A stretch of 64,000 nucleotides of DNA from Variovorax paradoxus EPS (lineage in GTDB: Bacteria; Pseudomonadota; Gammaproteobacteria; Burkholderiales; Burkholderiaceae_C). Both the position numbers and the translations under genes were made by a program. Below the pieces are notes generated by a model. It was not told where the DNA came from. It saw nothing but the letters and a program-made list of their open reading frames with translations, and made no database searches. The stretch covers positions 5,766,001-5,830,000 of the forward strand of contig NC_014931.1 of the NCBI RefSeq assembly GCF_000184745.1, written 5' to 3'. This document shows, one piece after another, positions 9,300 through 17,746 of the stretch. Numbering within the stretch: position 1 is the stretch's first letter; every line of letters begins with the position of its first letter.

Positions 9300-10928
9300 T
9301 TGTCTTTTGTTGCCGAAACCCGCCGCCGCCGCACCTTCGCGATCATTTCCCACCCTGATGCCGGCAAGACCACGCTGACCGAGAAGCTGCTGCTTTTCTC
9401 CGGCGCGATCCAGATCGCAGGCTCGGTGAAGGCGCGCAAGGCTTCGCGCCATGCGACCTCCGACTGGATGGAAATCGAAAAGCAGCGCGGTATCTCGGTG
9501 GCCTCGTCGGTCATGCAGATGCTGTACCGCGACCACGTGATCAACCTGCTCGACACGCCCGGCCACAAGGACTTCTCGGAAGACACCTATCGCGTGCTCA
9601 CCGCCGTCGACTCGGCGCTGATGGTGATCGACGCGGCGAACGGCGTGGAAGCGCAGACGCGGCGGCTGATCGAGGTTTGCCGTCAGCGCGACACGCCCAT
9701 CATCACCTTCGTCAACAAGATGGACCGCGAAGTGCGCGAGCCGCTGGACATCCTGGACGAAGTGGAGCGCGAGCTCGGCATGCCCTGCGTGCCGATGACC
9801 TGGCCGGTCGGCCAGGGCAAGACCTTCCGCGGGATCATGAACCTGCGCACGCAGACGATGACGGTGTTCGAGTCGGGCAGCGAACGGCTGCCGCACGACT
9901 TCGAGACGATTCCGCTGACGGACCGCGAAGCGCTCACCAAGCGCTTCGGCGCCGATTTCGAATCCGCCATGGACAGCATGGAGCTGGCCACCGGTGCCTC
10001 GCCGACCTGGGACCGCGAAGCCTTCCTGGCCGGCAAGCAGACGCCCGTGTTCTTCGGCTCCGGCGTGAATAACTTCGGGGTGATGGAAGTGCTCGATGCG
10101 CTGGTCGACCTCGCGCCCTCGCCGCAGTCGCGCACCAGCACCACGATGGTCAACCGCCAGCCGGTAGTGAAAGAGATCCAGCCCGAGGACAAGGACTTCG
10201 CAGGCGTGGTCTTCAAGGTGCAGGCCAACATGGACGCCAACCATCGCGACCGCATCGCCTTCGTGCGCATGGCCTCGGGCAAGTACACGCCGGGCATGAA
10301 ACTCAAGGTGCAGCGCACGTCCAAGGAACTGCGCCCCACCAGCGTCGTGACCTTCATGAGCCAGCGCCGCGAGGCCGTCGAAGAGGCCTATGCGGGCGAC
10401 ATCGTGGGCTTTACCACCCACGGCGGCGTGCAGCTGGGCGACACCATCACCGATGGCGCGAGCCTGCAGTTCACCGGGCTGCCCTTCTTCGCGCCCGAAC
10501 TGTTCATGACCGTGATCCTGAAGAACCCGCTGCGCACCAAGCAACTGCAGCAGGGCCTGGCCCAGCTCGGCGAAGAAGGCGCGATTCAGGTCTTCCGCCC
10601 CGAGGTCGGCGGCCCGATGCTGCTGGGCGCCGTCGGCCAGCTGCAGTTCGAAGTGGTGCAGCACCGCCTGAAGGCGGAGTACGACGCCGACGTGCGGCTC
10701 GAAGGCTGCCAGTACACGGGCGCCCGCTGGATCACGGCCGACACGCCGGCCGAATTGCGCGAGTTCGTCAACGCCTACCCGGTGCGCATGGCCAAGGACG
10801 CGGCGGACACGCTGGCTTTCCTGTGCACCTCGCCGTACGACGTGCGGCTGGCGCAGGAGCGGTTTCCGAAGATCCATTTCCATCCGCTGCGGGAGCACGC
10901 GGGGCTGGCGCTGCAGAGCGCCGGTTGA
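9300..10928 (+). CDS. prfC: peptide chain release factor 3 (RF3)
   Basis: Translational GTPase that recycles RF1/RF2 from terminated ribosomes. G-domain motifs are HPDAGKTTLTEK (G1), RGISVASS (G2), DTPGHKDF (G3) and NKMDRE (G4), followed by EF-Tu-like domain II and the RF3 C-terminal domain. The 542-residue length is typical. The start is TTG: a codon at 9300 gives MSFVAETRRRRTFAIISHP, close to other RF3 N-termini, while an in-frame TTG at 9291 would add three residues. No good Shine-Dalgarno decides between them. It stands alone, 67 bp after the GNAT gene. Confidence 0.95.
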   Translation: MSFVAETRRRRTFAIISHPDAGKTTLTEKLLLFSGAIQIAGSVKARKASRHATSDWMEIEKQRGISVASSVMQMLYRDHVINLLDTPGHKDFSEDTYRVLTAVDSALMVIDAANGVEAQTRRLIEVCRQRDTPIITFVNKMDREVREPLDILDEVERELGMPCVPMTWPVGQGKTFRGIMNLRTQTMTVFESGSERLPHDFETIPLTDREALTKRFGADFESAMDSMELATGASPTWDREAFLAGKQTPVFFGSGVNNFGVMEVLDALVDLAPSPQSRTSTTMVNRQPVVKEIQPEDKDFAGVVFKVQANMDANHRDRIAFVRMASGKYTPGMKLKVQRTSKELRPTSVVTFMSQRREAVEEAYAGDIVGFTTHGGVQLGDTITDGASLQFTGLPFFAPELFMTVILKNPLRTKQLQQGLAQLGEEGAIQVFRPEVGGPMLLGAVGQLQFEVVQHRLKAEYDADVRLEGCQYTGARWITADTPAELREFVNAYPVRMAKDAADTLAFLCTSPYDVRLAQERFPKIHFHPLREHAGLALQSAG

Positions 10929-10943
10929 TCGCGACTGCCTGAC

Positions 10944-11747
10944 CTAGCTGCCCGTCGACGCGTAGCGGCGCAACCCCAGCCGCCACACGCCGAAGGCAGC
11001 CGCCAGGAACACGAAGCCCGTGACCGGCGAGACGATGCCCACCCACCCCGGCGCACCGAGCGGGTCGGCCTTCCCCAGGATCGCCAGCGCCGGGTAATAG
11101 GCCACGCAGGCCAGCGGCACCACGAAAGTCAGCACCCGGCGGAACCACCGCGCATACAGCGCCAGCGGGTACTGCGCCGCCTGCACGCCGCCGTAGGTGA
11201 GCACGTTGGCGATCTCCAGGCTCTCGACGGTCCAGAACGACAGCGTGCCCTGCAGCACCAAAATGCCGAGGAACAGCGCGACGCCGCCGGCCAGCGCGAA
11301 CAGCGCGATCGCCACCGCAGCCGGCGTCCATTCGATGCCTGCCTGCTGCGTCGCAAACGCCACGACGGCCAGGCCCTGCAACAGGCGGCCCGCGCGGCTG
11401 ATGCGGAAGTCGTTGCCCATCAACTGCAGCGTCAGCGGGCGCGGACGCAGCAGCAAGCGGTCGAAGGCGCCGGTGCGCAGGAACTCGGTGCCGAGCACGT
11501 CGAAGCCGCGGCCCAGTGCATCGGCCAGCGCGAACATGCAGTTGACCAGCCCGTAGAACAGCGCCACGTCGCCGATGCGCCAGCCCTGCACTTCGCCGAA
11601 GCGATGGAACAGCGCCCAGACGGCAACCACCTCGATGCCGGTCCCGAGGAACTGGCCGACGGTCAGCATCAGCGCGGAGGCGGGATAGCGCGCCTGGCCG
11701 CCGATGGACGCGCGCACGAGGCGGAAGAAAAGTGGCAGCGAGCCCAT
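10944..11747 (-). CDS. ABC-2-type transporter permease (COG3694-like)
   Basis: A 267-residue inner-membrane protein with about six hydrophobic segments, including LFYGLVNCMFALADALGRGF and VGIVSPVTGFVFLAAAFGVW. The conserved stretch FLRTGAFDRLLLRPRP marks the family of uncharacterised ABC-2 permeases encoded as pairs with a COG4586-type ATPase. The start at 11747 (MGSLPLFFRLVRASI) is chosen because upstream in-frame residues are Arg/Ser-rich and lie inside the neighbouring permease. It is the third gene of the ATPase-permease-permease operon, 4 bp after the preceding stop. Substrate unknown. Confidence 0.85.
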   Translation of the reverse strand: MGSLPLFFRLVRASIGGQARYPASALMLTVGQFLGTGIEVVAVWALFHRFGEVQGWRIGDVALFYGLVNCMFALADALGRGFDVLGTEFLRTGAFDRLLLRPRPLTLQLMGNDFRISRAGRLLQGLAVVAFATQQAGIEWTPAAVAIALFALAGGVALFLGILVLQGTLSFWTVESLEIANVLTYGGVQAAQYPLALYARWFRRVLTFVVPLACVAYYPALAILGKADPLGAPGWVGIVSPVTGFVFLAAAFGVWRLGLRRYASTGS

Positions 11748-11751
11748 TCGG

Positions 11752-12597
11752 TCAGCCGCCCTGGATCTGAAGGCTGCGCATCGTGCGGCCCATCGCGAAG
11801 CGTCCCGCGGCGACGAGCACTGCGATCCAGAAGCACTGCAGCGCCAGCGCGGCCATCGCATGCCAGCCACTCAACTGACCGAAGTAGAGCCGCGCGGGAA
11901 TGTCCATCAGCCCGGCCAGCGGCTGGACCAACAGCACCGTCTGCCAGGCGTCCGGCAGCAAGGCGAGCGGCAGCAGGTTGCCCGACAGCACGATGACCAC
12001 GGGCGTCGCCACCGCGCTGATGCCGCGCTCGTTGAGCGCGGCGGTGGCCGCCACGTTGAGCAGCATCACCATCGATGCCGACAGCAGCAGCGCCAGCCCC
12101 GCGGACACGAGGAATGCAAGCCCCGCCGCCGCGCTCGCTGGCAGCTGCCAGGCCCACTCGCCCAACCCCGCCAGCGGCAACGCAACCGCGGCGAACGCAG
12201 CCATCAGAGCCACCCGCGGCAGTACGCGCGCGGCGATCCATCCGGCGCTGCGCGCGAACCACAGCGCATAGGCATCCACCGGTCGCAGCCGGTCGTAGGC
12301 GACCGCGCCGGTGCGCACGGCCTGCGCCACTTCCGGGTCGCTGAGCCAGGGCAGCAGCACGAGCAGCCCCTGCGCCAGCCACGTATAGGTGATGGCATTC
12401 GCGAGCGACATCGGCGAACTCGCGCCCGCGATGGCCGTGCCGCCATAGAAGGCAGCGAACACCATCACCTTGATGCCGCCCCACCAGCACTGCGTCGCGA
12501 AGCCCGCGAGCGCGGCGGTGCGGTACTGCAGCATCTGCAGGAAGCGCGAGGCGAAGGCCGCAGCGTAGGGACGCACGAGAGTCCGCAGCTGCATCAT
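11752..12597 (-). CDS. ABC-2-type transporter permease (COG4587-like)
   Basis: A 281-residue inner-membrane protein with six predicted helices (for example LAFLVSAGLALLLSASMVMLL and VVIVLSGNLLPLALLPDAW). The motif TGAVAYDRLRPVDAYALWFAR corresponds to the conserved cytoplasmic segment of this permease family. Start candidates are GTG 12600 and ATGs 12597 and 12594; the ATG at 12597 overlaps the ATPase stop by one base (TGATG) and is taken here. With its partner permease it probably forms a heterodimeric export channel. The substrate is not evident. Confidence 0.85.
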   Translation of the reverse strand: MMQLRTLVRPYAAAFASRFLQMLQYRTAALAGFATQCWWGGIKVMVFAAFYGGTAIAGASSPMSLANAITYTWLAQGLLVLLPWLSDPEVAQAVRTGAVAYDRLRPVDAYALWFARSAGWIAARVLPRVALMAAFAAVALPLAGLGEWAWQLPASAAAGLAFLVSAGLALLLSASMVMLLNVAATAALNERGISAVATPVVIVLSGNLLPLALLPDAWQTVLLVQPLAGLMDIPARLYFGQLSGWHAMAALALQCFWIAVLVAAGRFAMGRTMRSLQIQGG

Positions 12598-13592
12598 CAC
12601 GTTTCGGCCGCTCCGTGCATCGCATAGAAGCGCGCGATCACCGCCTCGATCGCCAGGCCTTCAAGGCGGATGTCTTCCACCACGTGCTCGGCCGCGATGC
12701 GCGCGATCAAGGCCGGCGCGGTGGTCACCGAAGGATCGAAATCGAGCACCAGCGTCTGCCCATCGCGGGCGCGCACCGTGGCGCCGGGCACCTCTGCGGG
12801 CGGTGCGGCGTCTTGCGCGAAGTCGACGATCAACCGGCGCTCGGCCATCACCTGTGCGCGCAACGCCTCGACCGGGCTGTCGGCCAGCACGCGGCCGTGG
12901 CCGATGACGATCACGCGCTGGGCCAGCGCCTCGATGTCGTGCATGTCGTGCGTGGTGAGCAGCACAGTCGTGCCGCGCTCGCGATTGGCGCGGCGCACGA
13001 AGTCGCGCACCGCGAGCTTCGACGGCGCATCGAGGCCGATGGTCGGTTCGTCCAGGAACAGGATGTCGGGCTCATGCAGCAGCGCCGCCGCGATCTCCGC
13101 GCGCATGCGCTGGCCCAGCGAGAGCTGGCGCACCGGCTGGTCGAGCACGCGCTCCAGATGCAGCAGCGCGACCAGCTCGTCGCGGGTTTTGCGATAGTGT
13201 TGCGGATCGACGCGATAGATGTCGCGCAGCAGATCGAAGCCGTCGCCCACGGGCAGGTCCCACCACAGCTGCGTGCGCTGGCCGAAGACCACGCCGATGC
13301 GCCCCACGTGGCGCTCGCGGTCGGCGAAGGGATCGCGGCCATCGACCTCCACACGCCCGCCGTCGGGCCGCAGGATGCCCGCGAGGATCTTGATGGTGGT
13401 CGACTTGCCCGCGCCGTTCGGCCCGATGAAGCCGAGCAGCTCGCCGCGCTGCAATTCGAAGGACACGCCCGACAGCGCCTCCACCGTGCGATGCCGCCGC
13501 TGCACGAGGCCGCGCAGCGCACCCATCACGCCCGGGTCGCGCTCGGAAATACGGTAGGTCTTGAGGAGGTTGTCGACGAGGATGTGGGGCAT
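12597..13592 (-). CDS. ABC transporter ATP-binding protein (COG4586-like)
   Basis: A 331-residue ATPase energising the two downstream permeases. Walker A is GPNGAGKST (57-65), the signature is LSLGQRMR (from about 158), Walker B is ILFLDEP, and the H-loop is TTHDMHD. The Q-loop region GQRTQLWWDLP is typical of the uncharacterised ABC-2 exporter ATPase group. A C-terminal domain (about 230-331) follows the ATPase core. The start at 13592 (MPHILVDNLLKTY) is chosen; the upstream in-frame extension is low-complexity and overlaps the divergent HAD gene region. First gene of a three-gene operon, head-to-head with the HAD gene. Confidence 0.9.
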   Translation of the reverse strand: MPHILVDNLLKTYRISERDPGVMGALRGLVQRRHRTVEALSGVSFELQRGELLGFIGPNGAGKSTTIKILAGILRPDGGRVEVDGRDPFADRERHVGRIGVVFGQRTQLWWDLPVGDGFDLLRDIYRVDPQHYRKTRDELVALLHLERVLDQPVRQLSLGQRMRAEIAAALLHEPDILFLDEPTIGLDAPSKLAVRDFVRRANRERGTTVLLTTHDMHDIEALAQRVIVIGHGRVLADSPVEALRAQVMAERRLIVDFAQDAAPPAEVPGATVRARDGQTLVLDFDPSVTTAPALIARIAAEHVVEDIRLEGLAIEAVIARFYAMHGAAET

Positions 13593-13686
13593 GGGAGGCG
13601 CCGCGCCGGCCTGGAAGGCGCGGCGGGGGCGGGATGCTACACGAAAGCGCCGGTACGATCTCGGGCTCTCCAGAGATTCATCGCCC

Positions 13687-14526
13687 ATGTCGTCTTCGTC
13701 GTCTCCCCTGCCCGCCTCGCCCACTCATCTGCTGCCGCTCGACCGTTGGGCAGCACCGGCGCGCAGTGCGCTCGTCGGCGTGTTCACGGACATCGACGAC
13801 ACGCTCACCACCGACGGCGCGATCACGGCCGAGGCGCTGCAGGCGCTCGGCGAGCTGAAAGCAGCCGGCTTCGCCATCGTGGCGATCACCGGCCGGCCGG
13901 TGGGCTGGAGCCTGCCCTTCGTCAACACCTGGCCGGTCGATGCGATCGTGGCGGAGAACGGCGCGGTGGCGCTGCTGCCCACGGCCGATGGGCAGATCGA
14001 AAAGCGCTACCAGCAGGACGCGCCCACGCGCGCCGCCAACTTCGCGCGCATGCAGGCGGTGCTCGCGCGCATCGAGCGCGAGATTTCGGGTGCGCGGCGC
14101 GCCACCGATTCAGCGGGCCGCGAGACCGACATCGCCATCGACCACAGCGAGTTCGTGCAGTTGAGCGAGGAGACCATCGCCCACGTCGTCGCGCTGATGC
14201 GCAGCGAGGGCATGCACGCGACGGTGAGCAGCATCCACATCAACGGCTGGTACGGCGACAACGACAAGCTCGAGGGCGCCCGCTGGATCGTGCGCGAGCT
14301 CTGGGGCCGCGCGCTCGACGACGAACTCGACCGCTGGGCCTACGTGGGCGACTCCACCAACGACCAGCTGATGTTCCGCACCTTCGCGGGCAGCATCGGC
14401 GTGGCGAACGTCGCGCGCTTCGTGCCGCAGTTGGAGCACCTGCCGCGCTATGTGACGGCGGGCGAGCGCGGCGTGGGTTTCGCCGAGGCGGCGCGCGCGA
14501 TTCTTTCCGCCCGCGCTACTCGCTAA
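13687..14526 (+). CDS. HAD-IIB-type sugar-phosphatase-like hydrolase
   Basis: A 279-residue HAD hydrolase. The nucleophile motif is FTDIDDTLTTDG (Asp35 with general acid Asp37), motif II is AITGRP, and motif IV is YVGDSTND. The cap follows motif II (WPVDAIVAENGAVALLP), the pattern of Cof/mannosyl-3-phosphoglycerate/phosphomannomutase-like phosphatases. The ATG at 13687 begins a Ser/Pro-rich leader before the domain. Its 3' end overlaps the convergent MFS gene by 11 bp. Substrate unknown. Confidence 0.8.
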   Translation: MSSSSSPLPASPTHLLPLDRWAAPARSALVGVFTDIDDTLTTDGAITAEALQALGELKAAGFAIVAITGRPVGWSLPFVNTWPVDAIVAENGAVALLPTADGQIEKRYQQDAPTRAANFARMQAVLARIEREISGARRATDSAGRETDIAIDHSEFVQLSEETIAHVVALMRSEGMHATVSSIHINGWYGDNDKLEGARWIVRELWGRALDDELDRWAYVGDSTNDQLMFRTFAGSIGVANVARFVPQLEHLPRYVTAGERGVGFAEAARAILSARATR

Positions 14527-15781
14527 CTGGGAGGCCGCGCGCATTGCTGCGTAGCGCCGCCCATTGCCGCCAGATGCCGAAGGCCGCGATCGCCAGCAGC
14601 ACCGCTGCGTAAGCTTCCACCGTGTTCAGCAGGCCGAGCGGCTTCACCAGGAAGCCCGCGAGCATCGCCGGCAGGCTGAACGCGAGGTAGCAGACCACGA
14701 AGATGGCGGCGAAGAGTTCGCCGCGCTCGTGCGAATCGGCGAGCGGCGCCAGCGTCTGCACCAGCGCCGAGAACGCACCGCCGAAGCCCAGGCCCGCGAT
14801 CGCGGTGCCCACGAAGAACAACGCGAGCGACTTCGTCGCCAGCGACGCCAGCAGCAGCACCAGGCCGATCGCGATGCTGGCCGCGCCGAAGACGACGGTG
14901 CGCGGCGCGGGGAAGCGGCCGAGCAAGGTGGGCGCGAGCGCACCGAAGCCCGAGAGCACCGCCACCGTGAGACCGTTGACCACGCCGTTGTCGATGTGGA
15001 ACACATGCAGCATCAGCGATGGTGCGAGCGACAGGTACAGGCCGCCCAGCGCCCACACCGCGATGAACACCGGCAGGCCGCGCACGAAGTCGGCCCGCGC
15101 CCGCACGGGAATCGACACGCGCGGCACCAGCGAAGCCAGCGCACCGGGGCGCGGCGTGACCGTCTCGGGCATCCACAGCACCACGGCCGCGCCGACCGCG
15201 AACACCACGGCCAGCACGCCGAACACCAGCATCACGGGCTGGGCAGTGAACTTGACTGCGATGCCTGTCAGCAACGCGCCCACCGCGAGCCCCGCGAGGG
15301 GCGACACGCTGGTGATCAGCGCACCCAGGCGCTTGCGCGATGCTGGCGCCGCTTCGACCACCGCCGCGCTCAGCGCGCCGCTCGCGATGCCCGTGGCCAC
15401 GCCCTGCACGACGCGCGCGCCGATCAGCCCGGAGATGTCCTCTGCCAGCACGAAGAGCCCCATCGCCACCGCCTGCAGCACCAGCGCCCCCAGCACCACC
15501 GGCCGCCGGCCGATGTGGTCCGACAGCGAACCCGCCACCAGCAGCGAGATCAGCAACGCAATCGCATAAATCGCGAACGCCACCGTGAGCATCGACGCCG
15601 AGAAGCCCCAGGCGTGCTGGAACACGACGAACAACGGCGTGGGCGCGGCGGCTGCGAAGAAAAAGGCAAAGAGCACCGCGGCCAGCAGCGGAAAACCGAC
15701 CGCCGCCGGCAGGCGCCAGGGCTTGGAACGGGCAGCGACGTCAGCGGTGGCAACGGCGAGTTCAGGGCAGGAGGAAGGCAT
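14516..15781 (-). CDS. MFS drug-efflux-type transporter
   Basis: A 421-residue, 12-helix major facilitator of the DHA1 type. The loop 2-3 motif appears as GSLSDHIGRRPVVLGAL (about 84-100), with helices such as LLAAVLFAFFFAAAAPTPLFVVF and FVGTAIAGLGFGGAFSALVQ. It is divergent from a TetR-family gene 89 bp away, the usual arrangement for regulated efflux of a toxic compound, and the shared spacer holds a strong palindrome. Proton-coupled export is inferred from family; the substrate is not evident. Confidence 0.88.
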   Translation of the reverse strand: MPSSCPELAVATADVAARSKPWRLPAAVGFPLLAAVLFAFFFAAAAPTPLFVVFQHAWGFSASMLTVAFAIYAIALLISLLVAGSLSDHIGRRPVVLGALVLQAVAMGLFVLAEDISGLIGARVVQGVATGIASGALSAAVVEAAPASRKRLGALITSVSPLAGLAVGALLTGIAVKFTAQPVMLVFGVLAVVFAVGAAVVLWMPETVTPRPGALASLVPRVSIPVRARADFVRGLPVFIAVWALGGLYLSLAPSLMLHVFHIDNGVVNGLTVAVLSGFGALAPTLLGRFPAPRTVVFGAASIAIGLVLLLASLATKSLALFFVGTAIAGLGFGGAFSALVQTLAPLADSHERGELFAAIFVVCYLAFSLPAMLAGFLVKPLGLLNTVEAYAAVLLAIAAFGIWRQWAALRSNARGLPVSE

Positions 15782-15790
15782 TGGGAATCC

Positions 15791-15860
15791 TTAACGCAAC
15801 TTTTTTAGCTTTTGTGATTCTAGACCTGTAGATTCACTAAAGCAAAAACCTTTGCGTTAA
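15791..15860. promoter_or_regulatory. operator region between MFS and TetR genes
   Basis: At 15814-15837 lies a 24-bp near-palindrome: half-site GTGATTCTAGA faces its mirror TAGATTCAC, with 18 of 24 positions symmetric. It is flanked by a wider perfect inverted pair, TTAACGCAA at 15791-15799 and TTGCGTTAA at 15852-15860. The central palindrome has the size of a TetR-dimer operator; the outer pair may be promoter-linked or a second site. Confidence 0.6.
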
Positions 15861-15870
15861 AGTCCATCCG

Positions 15871-16446
15871 ATGAACGATGCTGTCCTTCCCAACAAACGT
15901 CCCGGCGGCCGCAGCGCCCAGGTGCAGGCGCTGGTGCGCACCGCCCTCGAACAACTGGTGGCCGAAGAGGGGCGCGAGCGCGTCACCGTGCCGGCCGTGG
16001 CCGAACGCGCAGGGGTCAGCGCCTCCAGCATCTATCGGCGTTGGGGGGATTTGTCAGGGTTGCTGGCCGAGACGGCCACGCACCGGCTCGATCCGAACCG
16101 GCCGCTGCCCGACACCGGCAACCTCCGCAAGGACCTGACGGCGTGGGCGCAGGAACTCATCACGCATTTGGCGCAACCCTGCAGCAAGTCCTTGCTGAAA
16201 GCCGCGGCCGCGCTGGCCACCGGCGATGCGGACACGGATTGCCTGCGCAACCGCCGCAAGGAAGCGCTGGCGCTGGTCGCGCAGGCGCAAGCCCGCGGCG
16301 AGCCGGCGCCCGAGGCGGAGCAAGTGATCGATCACGTGATCGCGCCGATCGTGTTCCGGCTGGTGTTCGGGGCGGAGCCGGTGAAGCCGGAACTGGCGGA
16401 GCGGCTGGTGGGGGAGCTGTTTGCGATTGCGGTGCCAGGACGCTGA
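15871..16446 (+). CDS. TetR-family transcriptional regulator
   Basis: A 191-residue regulator. The N-terminal helix-turn-helix is VTVPAVAERAGVSASSIYRRWGD (about 38-60), preceded by a basic Arg/Gly/Ser leader. The C-terminal part (about 80-185) is helical and matches the TetR ligand-binding class that has a TetR_C_11-like organisation. It is divergent from an MFS pump and likely represses both genes through the palindrome at 15814-15837. The inducer is unknown. Confidence 0.87.
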   Translation: MNDAVLPNKRPGGRSAQVQALVRTALEQLVAEEGRERVTVPAVAERAGVSASSIYRRWGDLSGLLAETATHRLDPNRPLPDTGNLRKDLTAWAQELITHLAQPCSKSLLKAAAALATGDADTDCLRNRRKEALALVAQAQARGEPAPEAEQVIDHVIAPIVFRLVFGAEPVKPELAERLVGELFAIAVPGR

Positions 16447-16452
16447 AAACAG

Positions 16453-17604
16453 TCAGCGCGTCAGCAGCGCGATATACGACGGGTAGCTGAAGCTGCGGTT
16501 CTTCTTCTGCCCAGTCACCTCCGTCACCATGCCCAGATCTTCCAGCAACTTCACGGCGGCATTGGCCGTCGGGAAACTGATCTCCAGTTTTTGACGGACA
16601 CGCTCCACGGTAAAGCGCGGCATCAGCGGCAAGAGTTCGAACAACCTGTAGCTCGCGGGCCCCGATTTGGGATCCTGCAACAGTCGGCGGCGGTCTGCCG
16701 CCACCAGGCTCGCGATGGCGACAACGCCTCGTTCGGCATCGTTGGCCGCAGTTGCCACACCCTCCAGAAAGAAACTCACCCAGCTTTCCCAATCGCCCTC
16801 CGTGCGGATGTTCGACAGGCGCCGGTAGTACTCTCCCTGATGCTGCTTGAGGTAGCCGCTGAGATACATCAGCGGCTCGGGGAGCAAGGCCCAGTGTTCC
16901 AGCAACGCCGCAATCAGCAAACGTCCGATGCGACCATTTCCATCGAGAAATGGATGAATGGTCTCGAACTGCGCATGCACGAGGGCAATCTTCACCAGCG
17001 GCGGCAGGTCCGCAGGAGAAGGTTCGCCGTGAATGAATCGCTCCATGTCAGTCAGCAGACCGGCGACATGCTCGGCCGGAGGCGGCACAAACACGGCATT
17101 ACCGGGTCGTGTGCCGCCGATCCAGTTCTGCGAACGACGCAGCGCGCCGGGCTGCTTGCCGGCGCCGCGCACACCATCAAGCAGGAGCGCATGAGCATCG
17201 GACAACAATCGCACGCTGATCGGCAACCCATTGCGATCGCGCAGGTTGTCTTGCACAAGACGGAAGGCACGCAGGTAATTGGTGACCTCCTCCACGTCGT
17301 CCGTGTTGCGAATGGTCAGGCCGGCCTCTTCGTCGAAAAGGTCGGTCAGAGTGGCTTGGGTGCCTTCGATCTGGGAGGTGAGCAGCGCTTCCTTGCGGAC
17401 AGCGCTGTAGAGCAGCCAGTCCACCGACGGGACCAGCCCCGACACGCCGGACAACCGTGCCAGCGCCAGTTCTGCAACGCGGTTCAGCTCTGTGTAGGAC
17501 TGCGGAGCCAACGCCGGCTTGCGCGGCGGCAATGGATGCGGCACGAATGCCTGGACCGATTCACCCAGCGTGGTGGAAGTGGAATACGTGCCGGTGCTGC
17601 GCAT
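16453..17604 (-). CDS. Fic-domain AMP-transferase-like protein with C-terminal winged helix
   Basis: A 383-residue Fic protein. The catalytic loop is HPFLDGNGRIGRLL (from 217), complete with His217. An N-terminal inhibitory helix motif TSQIEG (76-81, Glu80) marks a class II, self-inhibited enzyme. The C-terminal part (about 325-383) looks like a winged helix (FTVERVRQKLEISFPTANAAVKLLEDLGMV), so it may bind DNA. This domain order (Fic_N, Fic, HTH) is common in bacteria and the targets are mostly unknown. It converges on the TetR gene with a 6-bp gap; an AT-rich palindrome lies just upstream of its start. Confidence 0.9.
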   Translation of the reverse strand: MRSTGTYSTSTTLGESVQAFVPHPLPPRKPALAPQSYTELNRVAELALARLSGVSGLVPSVDWLLYSAVRKEALLTSQIEGTQATLTDLFDEEAGLTIRNTDDVEEVTNYLRAFRLVQDNLRDRNGLPISVRLLSDAHALLLDGVRGAGKQPGALRRSQNWIGGTRPGNAVFVPPPAEHVAGLLTDMERFIHGEPSPADLPPLVKIALVHAQFETIHPFLDGNGRIGRLLIAALLEHWALLPEPLMYLSGYLKQHQGEYYRRLSNIRTEGDWESWVSFFLEGVATAANDAERGVVAIASLVAADRRRLLQDPKSGPASYRLFELLPLMPRFTVERVRQKLEISFPTANAAVKLLEDLGMVTEVTGQKKNRSFSYPSYIALLTR

Positions 17605-17636
17605 CGAATGAAAGCCTTCTTGAATAGTCGCTCAGC

Positions 17637-17676
17637 ATATTAAAGCAATCTTTAATATGAATCGCATTCATTAAAG
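17637..17676. promoter_or_regulatory. AT-rich palindrome upstream of the Fic gene
   Basis: ATATTAAAG (17637-17645) and CTTTAATAT (17650-17658) form a perfect 9-bp inverted repeat with a 4-bp spacer; a third partial copy, TTAAAGG, begins at 17671. It lies 33 bp before the Fic start codon in an otherwise GC-rich region and is a good autoregulatory operator candidate for the protein's winged helix. Confidence 0.5.
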
Positions 17677-17746
17677 GCTTTCCAAGCGCCAACACGCGCA
17701 GGATCGCACGGCAACCGCCAGCGGATGACTCAGGCCATCTTCGGAA

